Source: Campylobacter concisus
Lineage (GTDB): Bacteria > Campylobacterota > Campylobacteria > Campylobacterales > Campylobacteraceae
Assembly (NCBI RefSeq): GCF_002913745.1
Contig: NZ_PPCG01000033.1
Span: 1-46,183, forward strand
DNA: 46,183 nucleotides
Reading direction: 5' to 3'
In this document: piece after piece, positions 27,672 through 35,208 of the stretch
How positions within the stretch are numbered: the stretch's first letter is position 1
How the letters are laid out: every line of letters begins with the position of its first letter
Notes under the pieces: generated by a model
What the model was told of the DNA's origin: nothing
Database searches by the model: none
What the model saw: only the letters and a program-made list of their open reading frames with translations
Position numbers and translations under genes: made by a program

Positions 27672-28833
27672 AAAGACGCAAATTTTATTTAAAATTTTAT
27701 CCCTCTATCTTGTTAGCTCTGTGCTATTTTTGAGCTATTTTTTTATACACGACTACCAAAATAAAAAAGAAGCACTCATCTTAAACGAGGTAAAAAGCCT
27801 AAAAGAGATCAAGATGGGCATATATATGAAAGCCAGGATGAATGGCCTAGACTCGGTCTCAAGCCTCACAAACGAAAAGGGCGTACATGCTTGTATCGTG
27901 CTGGAGAATGGTGAGAAAATTTATAAAGATTTTGAGTGCAAAAATATCAACAAAGGCAAAAATGTAAATTTGATAGACGGCAAGGTAGCGATCTTTGAAA
28001 AGATCCAGTATATGGAGGACAACGCCACAGACGAGCTCGCACGCGCAGACATCTTTCTAGTTGGCAAAAATATCAACGGCGAAATTTTATCCTTGCAAAT
28101 TTCGACCACACTAAAAGCTGCATTTTTCCTCTTTGCCCTGCTCTTTGTCGCCTTTTATCTAGCAAAACTAAGCCTAAGACCGCTTTATGAAAAGATAGAT
28201 ACGCTAAACCGCTTCATAAAAGACTCAACGCACGAGATAAATACACCCCTAAGCGTCATCTCGATGAGCATAGAAACGGCCGATCTTGAAAACCTAAATG
28301 AGCGAAATTTAAAGCGTTTTAACAATATCAGCCTTGCCGCAAAGAGCCTAGGCAGCATCTACGACGCACTTGTTCATCTAAGCTTCAACCTTGATAGGCC
28401 AAGCAAAAAAGAGCTAATAGATCTAAATTTGCTAACCTCGCAAAGACTGAGCTACTTCTCGCCATTTTTTGCAAAACGCAGGCTTAAGATAGAGGCTAGT
28501 TTAAAGCCTAGCTTTATAAACGCAGACCTTGAGGATATGAGCAAAATTTTAGACAACCTCTTAAGCAACGCCTCGAAATATGCAGCGCCAAATTCAAAAG
28601 TCCGCATCATTTTAGAGCCAAATTTCTTTAGCATAAGCAACACTGGGCGTGGCATCAGTAAAGAGCAGCAGATGAAAATTTTTGATCGCTACACGAGATT
28701 TAACGACGATCAAGGTGGCTTTGGCATAGGGCTAAATTTAGTAAAAGAGTGCTGCAAGAAAAATGATATAGAGGTAAAATGCACAAGAGATCTTGATGGC
28801 GAGACTACATTTTCACTCTCTTGGCGGAGCTAA
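27664..28833 (+). CDS. Sensor histidine kinase
   Basis: The 389-residue kinase has helix 1 at residues ~8-29, a periplasmic sensor loop of about 120 residues with two Cys ('VHACIVLENGE', 'KDFECKNINK'), and helix 2 at ~151-168 ('AAFFLFALLFVAFYLAKL'). The dimerisation domain has His190 in 'KDSTHEINTPLSVIS', and the ATPase domain has the N box 'ILDNLLSNASKYA', a G1-like 'SNTGRGISKEQ' (Asn in place of the usual Asp) and G2 'GFGIGLNLVKE'. No clear HAMP domain is seen. I chose the ATG at 27664; a GTG at 27646 is an in-frame alternative. The signal may be a metal or redox state, guessed from the neighbouring Met-rich protein. Confidence 0.9.
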   Translation: MSEKTQILFKILSLYLVSSVLFLSYFFIHDYQNKKEALILNEVKSLKEIKMGIYMKARMNGLDSVSSLTNEKGVHACIVLENGEKIYKDFECKNINKGKNVNLIDGKVAIFEKIQYMEDNATDELARADIFLVGKNINGEILSLQISTTLKAAFFLFALLFVAFYLAKLSLRPLYEKIDTLNRFIKDSTHEINTPLSVISMSIETADLENLNERNLKRFNNISLAAKSLGSIYDALVHLSFNLDRPSKKELIDLNLLTSQRLSYFSPFFAKRRLKIEASLKPSFINADLEDMSKILDNLLSNASKYAAPNSKVRIILEPNFFSISNTGRGISKEQQMKIFDRYTRFNDDQGGFGIGLNLVKECCKKNDIEVKCTRDLDGETTFSLSWRS

Positions 28834-28923
28834 ATTTAAAACACCACCCTACTCTAAACAATAAAAATTATTAAAAAAGATAATTTATGTCCAAAATTTA
28901 TTTTTGATAAATTTTATTAATAT

Positions 28924-28929
28924 TATAAT
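28924..28929 (+). promoter_or_regulatory. -10 box for the aldehyde dehydrogenase gene
   Basis: A perfect TATAAT lies 32 bp before the ATG at 28962 within strongly A/T-rich DNA; AAGGAGAAA is the ribosome binding site. Confidence 0.6.
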
Positions 28930-28961
28930 CCTTTTACAAAATCTTAATCAAGGAGAAAAGT

Positions 28962-30434
28962 ATGAAACTACTTGAAAAATACGGGCTTTTCATAAATGGT
29001 GAGTGGCGTGACGCAAAAGACGGCGCTACACTTGATGCTAAAAATCCAGCAAACGGCGAGCACCTTGCAAAGATCGCAGATGCGACCGAAGATGATGTAA
29101 ATGACGCTGTACGTGCTGCACGTGAAGCTTTTAAGAAATTTAAACACACCACAATTAGCGAGCGTGCAAAGCTGCTAAATAAGATCGCTGACATTATCGA
29201 CGAAAACAAGGAGCACTTAGCCAGAGTCGAGAGCATGGACAACGGCAAGCCGATCCGCGAAACGCTAAATGTTGATATCCCTTTTGCGGCCGAGCACTTT
29301 AGGTACTTTGCAGGTGTCATTATGGGCGAAGAGGGCAGTGCAAACGTTCTTGACGAGAAACAACTCTCTATCGTTTTACGCGAGCCACTAGGCGTCGTAG
29401 GTCAGATCGTGCCTTGGAATTTTCCATTTTTAATGGCAGCTTGGAAGCTAGCTCCAGTGATCGCAGCGGGCGATGCGAGCGTGTTTAAACCTTCAAGCGA
29501 GACAAGCCTAAGCGTGCTTGAGCTATTTAGGCTGATAGATAAAATTTTGCCAACAGGTTTGATAAATATAGTAACCGGCAGAGGCAGCAAAAGCGGCGAG
29601 TGGATCAAAAACCACCCAGGCCTTGACAAGCTAGCATTTACTGGCTCAACCGAGATCGGCCGTGATATCGCCATAGCTGCAGCTCGCCGTATCATCCCAG
29701 CCACACTTGAGCTTGGCGGCAAGAGCGCAAACATCTTCTTTAGCGATGCAAATTTAGACAAGGCGCTTGACGGCCTTCAGCTTGGAATTTTATTTAACCA
29801 AGGTCAAGTTTGCTGCGCGGGATCGAGAATTTTCGTAGAAGAGAGCTTTTATGAGAAATTTATAGAGGCTGCGGTTAAAAAATTTAGCACTATAAAAGTT
29901 GGCGATCCGCTCGATCCTAACACTCAAATGGGCTCTCAGATCAATAAAAAACAAGCTGAGCAAATTTTAAACTACGTCGAGATCGGCAAAAAAGAAGGTG
30001 CAAAAGTAGCAGTTGGCGGCAAAGCCTACACTGCAAATGGTTGCGACAAGGGTGCATTTGTCGAGCCAACGCTGCTAGTTGATGTGACAAATGATATGAG
30101 AGTGGCTCAAGAAGAAATCTTTGGACCAGTTGGCGTTGTCATCAAATTTAAAGATGAAGCCGAGCTTATCAAAATGGTAAATGACAGCGAATACGGCCTT
30201 GGTGGTGGAATTTTCACGCAAGATATCACAAAAGCACTTCACGTTGCAAGGTCTATGGAGACTGGCAGGGTCTGGATCAACACTTACAACCAAATCCCAG
30301 CAGGCAGCCCATTTGGCGGATATAAAAACTCAGGTATAGGCCGCGAGACACACAAGATCATCCTTGAGCACTACACTCAGATGAAAAACATCATGATAGA
30401 TCTAACCGGCAAGGTTAGCGGCTTTTACGCATAA
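28962..30434 (+). CDS. NAD(P)-dependent aldehyde dehydrogenase
   Basis: This 490-residue enzyme oxidises aldehydes to acids. It has the ALDH cofactor and active-site marks 'GQIVPWNFPFLMAAWKLAP', 'FKPSSETSLSVLEL', 'LAFTGSTEIGRDIA', general-base Glu in 'TLELGGKSANIFF', nucleophile Cys in 'NQGQVCCAGSRIFVEE' (tandem Cys), and 'EEIFGPVGVVIKF'. The length and N-terminus (LFINGEWRDAKDGATL) fit the broad AldA/ExaC-type group acting on acetaldehyde, chloroacetaldehyde or similar; the precise substrate is open. The gene is monocistronic, with its own promoter and a strong terminator. Confidence 0.93.
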   Translation: MKLLEKYGLFINGEWRDAKDGATLDAKNPANGEHLAKIADATEDDVNDAVRAAREAFKKFKHTTISERAKLLNKIADIIDENKEHLARVESMDNGKPIRETLNVDIPFAAEHFRYFAGVIMGEEGSANVLDEKQLSIVLREPLGVVGQIVPWNFPFLMAAWKLAPVIAAGDASVFKPSSETSLSVLELFRLIDKILPTGLINIVTGRGSKSGEWIKNHPGLDKLAFTGSTEIGRDIAIAAARRIIPATLELGGKSANIFFSDANLDKALDGLQLGILFNQGQVCCAGSRIFVEESFYEKFIEAAVKKFSTIKVGDPLDPNTQMGSQINKKQAEQILNYVEIGKKEGAKVAVGGKAYTANGCDKGAFVEPTLLVDVTNDMRVAQEEIFGPVGVVIKFKDEAELIKMVNDSEYGLGGGIFTQDITKALHVARSMETGRVWINTYNQIPAGSPFGGYKNSGIGRETHKIILEHYTQMKNIMIDLTGKVSGFYA

Positions 30435-30440
30435 TGATTT

Positions 30441-30459
30441 TAGGGGGTTTTGCCCCCTA
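30441..30459 (+). terminator. Terminator of the aldehyde dehydrogenase gene
   Basis: TAGGGGG-TTTTG-CCCCCTA is a perfect 7-bp G/C-rich stem 7 nt after the stop codon. It lacks a long T-run but stands out strongly in this A/T-rich DNA. Confidence 0.7.
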
Positions 30460-30537
30460 CTGCTTTAAATTTCATAAATAATTTTTCTTTCTAAATTTAT
30501 CAGCAAATAACAATCTTTATTTTTAAGTTTAATAGAC

Positions 30538-30543
30538 TAAAAT
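30538..30543 (+). promoter_or_regulatory. Candidate -10 for the phosphatase gene
   Basis: TAAAAT lies 20 bp before the TTG start at 30563, behind A/T-rich sequence. The leader is short, so the call is tentative. Confidence 0.35.
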
Positions 30544-30562
30544 TTGGTGCAAAGGAGAAAAT

Positions 30563-31285
30563 TTGAGCGAGCAAATTTACATTATCGGCGACGTTCACGG
30601 CTGTTTTAACACGCTTTTAGAGCTTATCAAGCAGTTTCCAAACAAAGAAAAATCTCAAATTTGCTTTGTTGGCGACGTGATAGATCGTGGGCTTTTTAGC
30701 TGCGACGTGGTCGAGCTTATCATGCAAAATGACTATAAAATGGTAATGGGAAATCACGAGCGAAGGTTACTTAGCAATAAATTTGAATTTCTAAACAACA
30801 AAGTGCCATTTGACAGGAGCTGGTTCTTTGGAAACGGCGGAGAAGCGACGTATAGATCATATCTTGGGCAAAGCGTGGAGTTTAAACAAAGGCATGTGGA
30901 TTTTTTAGAAAGCAGGCCAGTTTATCTGGAATTTAAAGATTATAAAACCCAAAATGGCGAGCATCTAGTCGTCTCTCACTCAGCCGTTGGCAATATGTGG
31001 GAGCTAAGAAATGACAAATATGCTAGCGAAGAGTTTAAAAAACACCTGCTCTCAGGCAGAGGCGACGAGATGCAAGTTAGTGGCATATTTAACGTCTATG
31101 GTCACACGCCAGTAAGAGAGATAAAATTTTATAAAAATAGCGCAGATATCGACACAGGCTGCGTTTTTAATGAAGTTGGTTTTGATAAACTAAGTGCGTT
31201 AGAATTTCCATCGATGAAAATTTATACGCAAAGAAATGTAGAGTCTTTTGAAAGGGGGAAAGAATATGGAGTTTTCACATCATAA
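30563..31285 (+). CDS. PPP-family serine/threonine phosphatase-like metallophosphoesterase
   Basis: This 240-residue protein has the calcineurin-like metal-binding motifs in order: 'IGDVHGCFNTLLEL', 'VGDVIDRGLFSCDVVEL' and 'MVMGNHERRL', then 'LVVSHSAVGNMW' and 'VYGHTPVREIKF'. The GDxHG/GDxxDRG/GNHE set is that of PPP phosphatases such as PrpA and ApaH-like proteins, so it may act on phosphoproteins or on dinucleotide polyphosphates. The start is TTG at 30563 with AAAGGAG at good spacing. Its 3' end overlaps the next gene by 20 nt, which suggests that the two products work together. Confidence 0.88.
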   Translation: MSEQIYIIGDVHGCFNTLLELIKQFPNKEKSQICFVGDVIDRGLFSCDVVELIMQNDYKMVMGNHERRLLSNKFEFLNNKVPFDRSWFFGNGGEATYRSYLGQSVEFKQRHVDFLESRPVYLEFKDYKTQNGEHLVVSHSAVGNMWELRNDKYASEEFKKHLLSGRGDEMQVSGIFNVYGHTPVREIKFYKNSADIDTGCVFNEVGFDKLSALEFPSMKIYTQRNVESFERGKEYGVFTS

Positions 31286-32294
31286 AAACTCAAGCTTTGC
31301 TAGCAGGGTTGATAAATTTTGGAGCGAACTTGGTAAAAATTTAGACGTCATCAAGCGTAATTTAGAGGATAAAAATTACGAAACTGCAAGTAAAATGACT
31401 GAGGAGGCACTAAATTTATGTTTAGTCGATCCAACTTTTATGATAGGTCTTGTTGATGGCAAGATCGATCTAGTACTCACTCCAGAAGGGATGAAATATA
31501 GGCTTTTTTGGCTTAAATTTATCAAATCACGCATGCCAAAAGAGTATGAGGCAAAGCTTACTTGCACGCTTGGCAAGCAACGTGCACCACGCGAAGTAGC
31601 CACTATACAGATGTATGGCGTGAGTGTTGATGCGAACGAGGTCATGGTCTATGCAAATTTTGAAGAAAAAAGCGTGGATATGTGCCTATACAACGAAACT
31701 TTAAGCAAGCTAAAAAGTGAAGATGAAAACAAGGCCTACACGCTAGCTTTCATACTTTGCGACAACGTTGTTGGCGAGACGGCGATGATAAATACGCTTG
31801 GAGACTTTGAGATCGTAGATGAGCCAAGAGAAAAAGGCGTTGCGCTTACCGACTTTGCTGATCTTATAGATGATAAATTTGGCAAAGAAGCATCAAGCGA
31901 GCCACTAAAGCAATTTAGCTTTTACGAGCTCGAACCTCGCTCAGACGCGCTAAGAGATGATGTTTTTATGGGATATACAAGCCTAATCTCACTGCTAAAT
32001 GAATACTATGACGGCAAAAGCGATATCTATAACGAAGCCTACGAGCTTGGTATAAATTTCTGCTTTTTAGTATTGTATCACGGCGGCGACGTGCAGTTTG
32101 GCATTGATAGCAAAACTAAGATAGAAGATGAGCTTGAAACTAGCACTTTTTGCGAAGGCATGGGTGCAGCGACTGGCACTAAGCACTCTTATGTTGATCT
32201 TATCTGCTTTGACAAAGACGAGCTTGAAAAGGCTGTTAGTAAATTTAGCAAAGAGCTTGATATCAAGATAGAAATTTGCGAGTTTAAACGCTAG
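31266..32294 (+). CDS. Unrecognised 342-residue cytoplasmic protein
   Basis: I do not recognise this family. The ATG at 31266 has GGGGGAAAG in front of it and lies inside the phosphatase gene (20-nt overlap); the longer frame from 31248 adds only six residues. The protein has no signal peptide and no membrane helix. The first 50 residues are helical and charged ('VDKFWSELGKNLDVIKRNL'), the middle is alpha/beta ('VSVDANEVMVYANFEE', 'LAFILCDNVVGETAMIN'), and an acidic helical part follows ('SLISLLNEYYDGKSDIYN'). A Gly-rich 'CEGMGAATGTKHSYVDLICF' region is near the C-terminus. Its coupling to the phosphatase suggests a substrate or regulator of that enzyme; this is inference. Confidence 0.75.
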   Translation: MEFSHHKNSSFASRVDKFWSELGKNLDVIKRNLEDKNYETASKMTEEALNLCLVDPTFMIGLVDGKIDLVLTPEGMKYRLFWLKFIKSRMPKEYEAKLTCTLGKQRAPREVATIQMYGVSVDANEVMVYANFEEKSVDMCLYNETLSKLKSEDENKAYTLAFILCDNVVGETAMINTLGDFEIVDEPREKGVALTDFADLIDDKFGKEASSEPLKQFSFYELEPRSDALRDDVFMGYTSLISLLNEYYDGKSDIYNEAYELGINFCFLVLYHGGDVQFGIDSKTKIEDELETSTFCEGMGAATGTKHSYVDLICFDKDELEKAVSKFSKELDIKIEICEFKR

Positions 32295-32296
32295 AT

Positions 32297-32323
32297 ACAT
32301 AAAATTTTATGTAAAATATTACA
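32297..32323. repeat. Palindrome pair between convergent genes
   Basis: ACATAAAATTTTATGT (32297-32312) is a perfect 16-bp palindrome. It overlaps ATGTAA-AATA-TTACAT (32310-32323+), a second inverted repeat. The string TTTATGTAAAAT-TTAC also occurs, with one mismatch, at the palindrome before the Phd-like gene. It may be part of a bidirectional terminator or a protein-binding site. Confidence 0.4.
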
Positions 32324-32332
32324 TATCCTACT

Positions 32333-32357
32333 AGCTGGTAAATTTAAAAAGCCAGCT
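32333..32357. terminator. Possible bidirectional terminator
   Basis: AGCTGG (32333-32338) pairs with CCAGCT (32352-32357) around an A/T-rich loop, between two convergent genes. The stem is short, so confidence is low. Confidence 0.35.
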
Positions 32358-32367
32358 GGCAATAAAT

Positions 32368-33189
32368 TTATCCTTTAAATTTAGAGCTGTTTGAGAGATA
32401 GGCGCAAAACTTAAGACCATATAAAAAGATGATCCACGAGATATAGATCCAGACAAAGAAGAAAAGCACGGCTGAAAATGAGCCATAGACGCTTAAATAG
32501 GTCTTGTTGTAAAGGACGTAATAGACAAAGGCTGACTTGCCAAGATACCAAACAAGTGAGGCGGCAAACGAGCTAAAAAACGCGCTTTTAAATTTTATCT
32601 CGTCATTTACTGAGATGAGATAGGTGACGCAAAATATCACCCAAATGATGAGATATGGCACGATGCTTAAGAAATTTATCCAGCTTGTAAATTTAGTCGA
32701 GTTTAGCATCTCTTGCACAAGGTTTGAGAGGTAAAAACTGCCAGCAAGTCCTAGTGGTGCAAGCGTGATGAGCGTCCAGTACGAGCTAAGTGCCGACCAA
32801 AATCCCCTAGCCTTGCTAGCTCTTGTCACTTTTAAGACTACGTATTCATAATCGCTAAAAAACATAGCCGAAGTAAATATCATCGCCACAAAGCCAACTA
32901 TGCCTAAATTTCCGCTATTTTGGAGGAAATTTTGCAAGTAGTTTGAGATGATCTCTTGATTGCTTGGCAAAAGAGCTGAGAAGACAAAGTCTTGAATTTT
33001 GGCGTAATAATCCTCAAAGCTAGGCAGTTTTGTAAAGATAGAAAACGATATAAGAAGTATCGGAATGATCGATAAGATCGTGTGAAAACTAAGGCTTGCT
33101 GCGTAGTGAAAGAGCTCTTTGTCCTTAAGAGCAGCTAGCAAATTTAAACCACTCTTTAAATCGCTCTTGCTTAAGGACAAACGGCTCAT
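32368..33189 (-). CDS. YihY/BrkB-family inner-membrane protein
   Basis: This 273-residue protein has six hydrophobic helices and the YihY/BrkB motifs 'LFHYAASLSFHTILSIIPIL', 'SNYLQNFLQNSGNLGIVGFV', 'WSALSSYWTLITLAPLGLAG', 'NDEIKFKSAFFSSFAASLVWYLGK'-like (split by helix ends) and 'YGSFSAVLFFFVWIYISWII'. The family was once called ribonuclease BN or serum-resistance protein BrkB by mistake; the function is not established. It follows the PgbA-N-like gene by 3 nt, so both are on one minus-strand transcript. Confidence 0.88.
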   Translation of the reverse strand: MSRLSLSKSDLKSGLNLLAALKDKELFHYAASLSFHTILSIIPILLISFSIFTKLPSFEDYYAKIQDFVFSALLPSNQEIISNYLQNFLQNSGNLGIVGFVAMIFTSAMFFSDYEYVVLKVTRASKARGFWSALSSYWTLITLAPLGLAGSFYLSNLVQEMLNSTKFTSWINFLSIVPYLIIWVIFCVTYLISVNDEIKFKSAFFSSFAASLVWYLGKSAFVYYVLYNKTYLSVYGSFSAVLFFFVWIYISWIIFLYGLKFCAYLSNSSKFKG

Positions 33190-33192
33190 TTA

Positions 33193-33915
33193 TCAGTTAT
33201 CTTCTTCAAAAAGTTTTTCGTAGTGAGCGTCGTAGTTGTTGATGTGCTCGCTATTTAGCTTCCAAAATACAGTGTCTATGTCGCTAACTCTTGTATAAAA
33301 TGGTAGTTGATAATACTCAACCTCGCCAGTTTTAAACTCTTTTAGCACTTTAAAGCTTTGGCAATCAGCAAAAACGCTTCTTCCATCCATCGCGACAAAG
33401 ATAAGACCAGCTGCACTTTGAGCGCACATTTTTCTAAAGTCGTCTCTGCTTGGATTTGGCTTGTATTCGTAGCTCAAGTATGCTCCAACAAGGTCTGGGT
33501 GGATAAATATCATATTAGGAAATGCGCCTAAAACCTCTTCATAAATTTCTTTATTTGGCACGACGATTAGCGAGCGGTTATAAAGGTAGTTTAGCACAAC
33601 TATATCGCCACTTGCAGGTGCGATGCCAGGGAGTGGAAGAGCCTTTTGTTCGAGCAGGTCAAACACCTCAAATCTAACCTTCGCAAAGCCAGCATTTTTA
33701 GAGACAACGCTCACTCTTGCGATGATAGAGCTATCTACGTCAAATTTATGAAGCACGACGCCGCTTGATCCGATCAAAATTTCAGGACTATCAACTATCG
33801 TTGCTGTGCCGTCACTCTCGACGCTAATAAGAGGAGTTCTATACTCGTTTAAAGAAAAATCAGCCCCAAAAGCAAAGCCAAAAAACAGCGATAAAATCAC
33901 GATTATACGTTTCAA
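33193..33915 (-). CDS. Exported PgbA-N-like protein
   Basis: The 240-residue protein has a signal peptide (MKRIIVILSLFFGFAFG) and an all-beta-looking body: 'TPLISVESDGTATIVDSPE', 'GSSGVVLHKFDVDSSIIARV', 'PASGDIVVLNYLYNRSLIVV', 'VLGAFPNMIFIHPDLVGAYL' and 'LIFVAMDGRSVFADC'. This resembles the N-terminal domain of Helicobacter plasminogen-binding proteins PgbA/PgbB. Those bind plasminogen through a C-terminal Lys tail, and this protein ends in FEEDN with no such tail, so plasminogen binding should not be assumed. It is probably periplasmic and is divergent from an M23 peptidase gene, a pairing that suggests a cell-wall context. Confidence 0.72.
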   Translation of the reverse strand: MKRIIVILSLFFGFAFGADFSLNEYRTPLISVESDGTATIVDSPEILIGSSGVVLHKFDVDSSIIARVSVVSKNAGFAKVRFEVFDLLEQKALPLPGIAPASGDIVVLNYLYNRSLIVVPNKEIYEEVLGAFPNMIFIHPDLVGAYLSYEYKPNPSRDDFRKMCAQSAAGLIFVAMDGRSVFADCQSFKVLKEFKTGEVEYYQLPFYTRVSDIDTVFWKLNSEHINNYDAHYEKLFEEDN

Positions 33916-33946
33916 AAATATCTCCTAAGTTTAAATTTTTAGAGCG

Positions 33947-33952
33947 ATTATA
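33947..33952 (-). promoter_or_regulatory. -10 box for the PgbA-N-like/yihY operon
   Basis: On the minus strand the sequence reads GGC-TATAAT, a perfect -10 hexamer 31 bp before the ATG at 33915. Confidence 0.6.
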
Positions 33953-33996
33953 GCCTAAAATGCTTTATCTTTTGCAAAATTAAAGCAAGTTTTAGT

Positions 33997-34002
33997 TAAA
34001 AT
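33997..34002 (+). promoter_or_regulatory. -10 box for the M23 peptidase gene
   Basis: TAAAAT lies 27 bp before the ATG at 34030, followed by a run of C (CCCCCCC) in the leader and an AAAAGGA ribosome binding site. Confidence 0.45.
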
Positions 34003-34029
34003 CCCCCCCAGCTTTTTAAAAGGATATCG

Positions 34030-35199
34030 ATGCCTCGTATATTTGTGATTTTTGCAATATTATGTATAAATTTATATGCCATAAAACCAACTGTTGATGA
34101 GCTTAGTTGGCCAAATGGCAGCAGCTTTTTAAATTTCCTTGAAACAAATAAAATTCCACTTTCACTTTACTACAACCTAGCAAGCGAAGATCAAGAGCTA
34201 ACAGAAGAGATCATCGCTGGCACAAAATATCAAATTTACAAAGACGATAACGGCGAGGTTAAACAAGCTCTCATCCCCGTTAGTGACGAGCTTCAGATAC
34301 ATATTTATAGAGACGACAAGGGTAAATTTCAGCTTGAGTTTATCCCGATCTTATACCAAAGCGAAGATAAAGTTTTAGCCCTAAAAGTCGATAAATCAGT
34401 CTCTGAAGATATCTTTGACTACACCGGCTCTGGCACGCTAGCACTTGGTTTTAAAGAGGTTTTTAGCGGCAGCGGGATCGATTTTAAAAAGATAAACAAA
34501 GGCGATACGATCGCTATTGTTTATAACCAAAAACTACGCATGGGACGTTCTTTTGGCACACCTGAAATTTACGCAGCGATGATAGAGACTAAAAACAAAC
34601 GCTACGTGATGTATAAATTTGAAGATAAATTTTATGATAAAAACGGCAAGAAAAATGACAAATTTTTGCTCGTTCGCCCTCTTGCAAACGCAAGGATCAC
34701 ATCAAATTTCACCCTAAAAAGATGGCATCCGATCCTTCAAAGATATAGAGCGCACCTTGGGGTTGATTATGGTGCTCCAAAAGGCACACCGATCAAGGCT
34801 GCAGGCGATGGCACGGTCAAATTTGTCGGACAAAAGAGCGGCTATGGCAGAACCGTCATCATCTCTCACGCTGGCGGCTATGAGACACTTTATGCCCACC
34901 TAAACGGCTTTGCAAAGGGTATAAGAAGCGGTCTTAAAGTAAAACAAGGCACGCTAATAGCATATGTTGGCACAAGCGGCATGAGCACTGGTCCTCACCT
35001 ACACTTTGGCCTCTATCTAGGTGGCAAACCGATCAATCCAGAAAGCGCTATCAAGGTCGTAAAAAATATAGAAGACAAAAAAGAGTCGGCTAAATTTAAA
35101 GCAGTCATAAATAGAAATGATGAGCTGATAAAACAAGCTCTAAGCAACGACAAAGAGTATCACAAGGTGGAATTTTTCCCTAACGTAATAGACTTTTAA
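34030..35199 (+). CDS. M23 (LytM) peptidoglycan peptidase, Csd3/Pgp3-like
   Basis: This 389-residue exported protein has an N-terminal signal peptide or anchor (IFVIFAILCINLYA), about 200 residues of prodomain ('SEDQELTEEIIAGTKYQIY' without the first residue is 'ASEDQELTE'), and a C-terminal LytM domain. The zinc motifs are complete: 'AHLGVDYGAPKGTPI' (HxxxD) and 'GPHLHFGLYLGGKPINP' (HxH), with 'YAHLNGFAKGI' between. The layout of two regulatory N-domains plus LytM is that of Helicobacter Csd3/HdpA and Campylobacter Pgp3, enzymes that trim peptide crosslinks and help set helical cell shape. It is divergent from the PgbA-N-like gene and followed by mgtE after 9 nt. Confidence 0.87.
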   Translation: MPRIFVIFAILCINLYAIKPTVDELSWPNGSSFLNFLETNKIPLSLYYNLASEDQELTEEIIAGTKYQIYKDDNGEVKQALIPVSDELQIHIYRDDKGKFQLEFIPILYQSEDKVLALKVDKSVSEDIFDYTGSGTLALGFKEVFSGSGIDFKKINKGDTIAIVYNQKLRMGRSFGTPEIYAAMIETKNKRYVMYKFEDKFYDKNGKKNDKFLLVRPLANARITSNFTLKRWHPILQRYRAHLGVDYGAPKGTPIKAAGDGTVKFVGQKSGYGRTVIISHAGGYETLYAHLNGFAKGIRSGLKVKQGTLIAYVGTSGMSTGPHLHFGLYLGGKPINPESAIKVVKNIEDKKESAKFKAVINRNDELIKQALSNDKEYHKVEFFPNVIDF

Positions 35200-35208
35200 A
35201 GGTAAAAC

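Noticed and set aside
32351..32360. GCCAGCTGGC as a stand-alone terminator
   Set aside because: A 10-bp palindrome has no loop and cannot form a stable hairpin alone.
33193..33915. Naming the protein a plasminogen-binding virulence factor
   Set aside because: Only the N-terminal-domain resemblance is seen; the Lys-rich C-terminal tail that binds plasminogen is absent.
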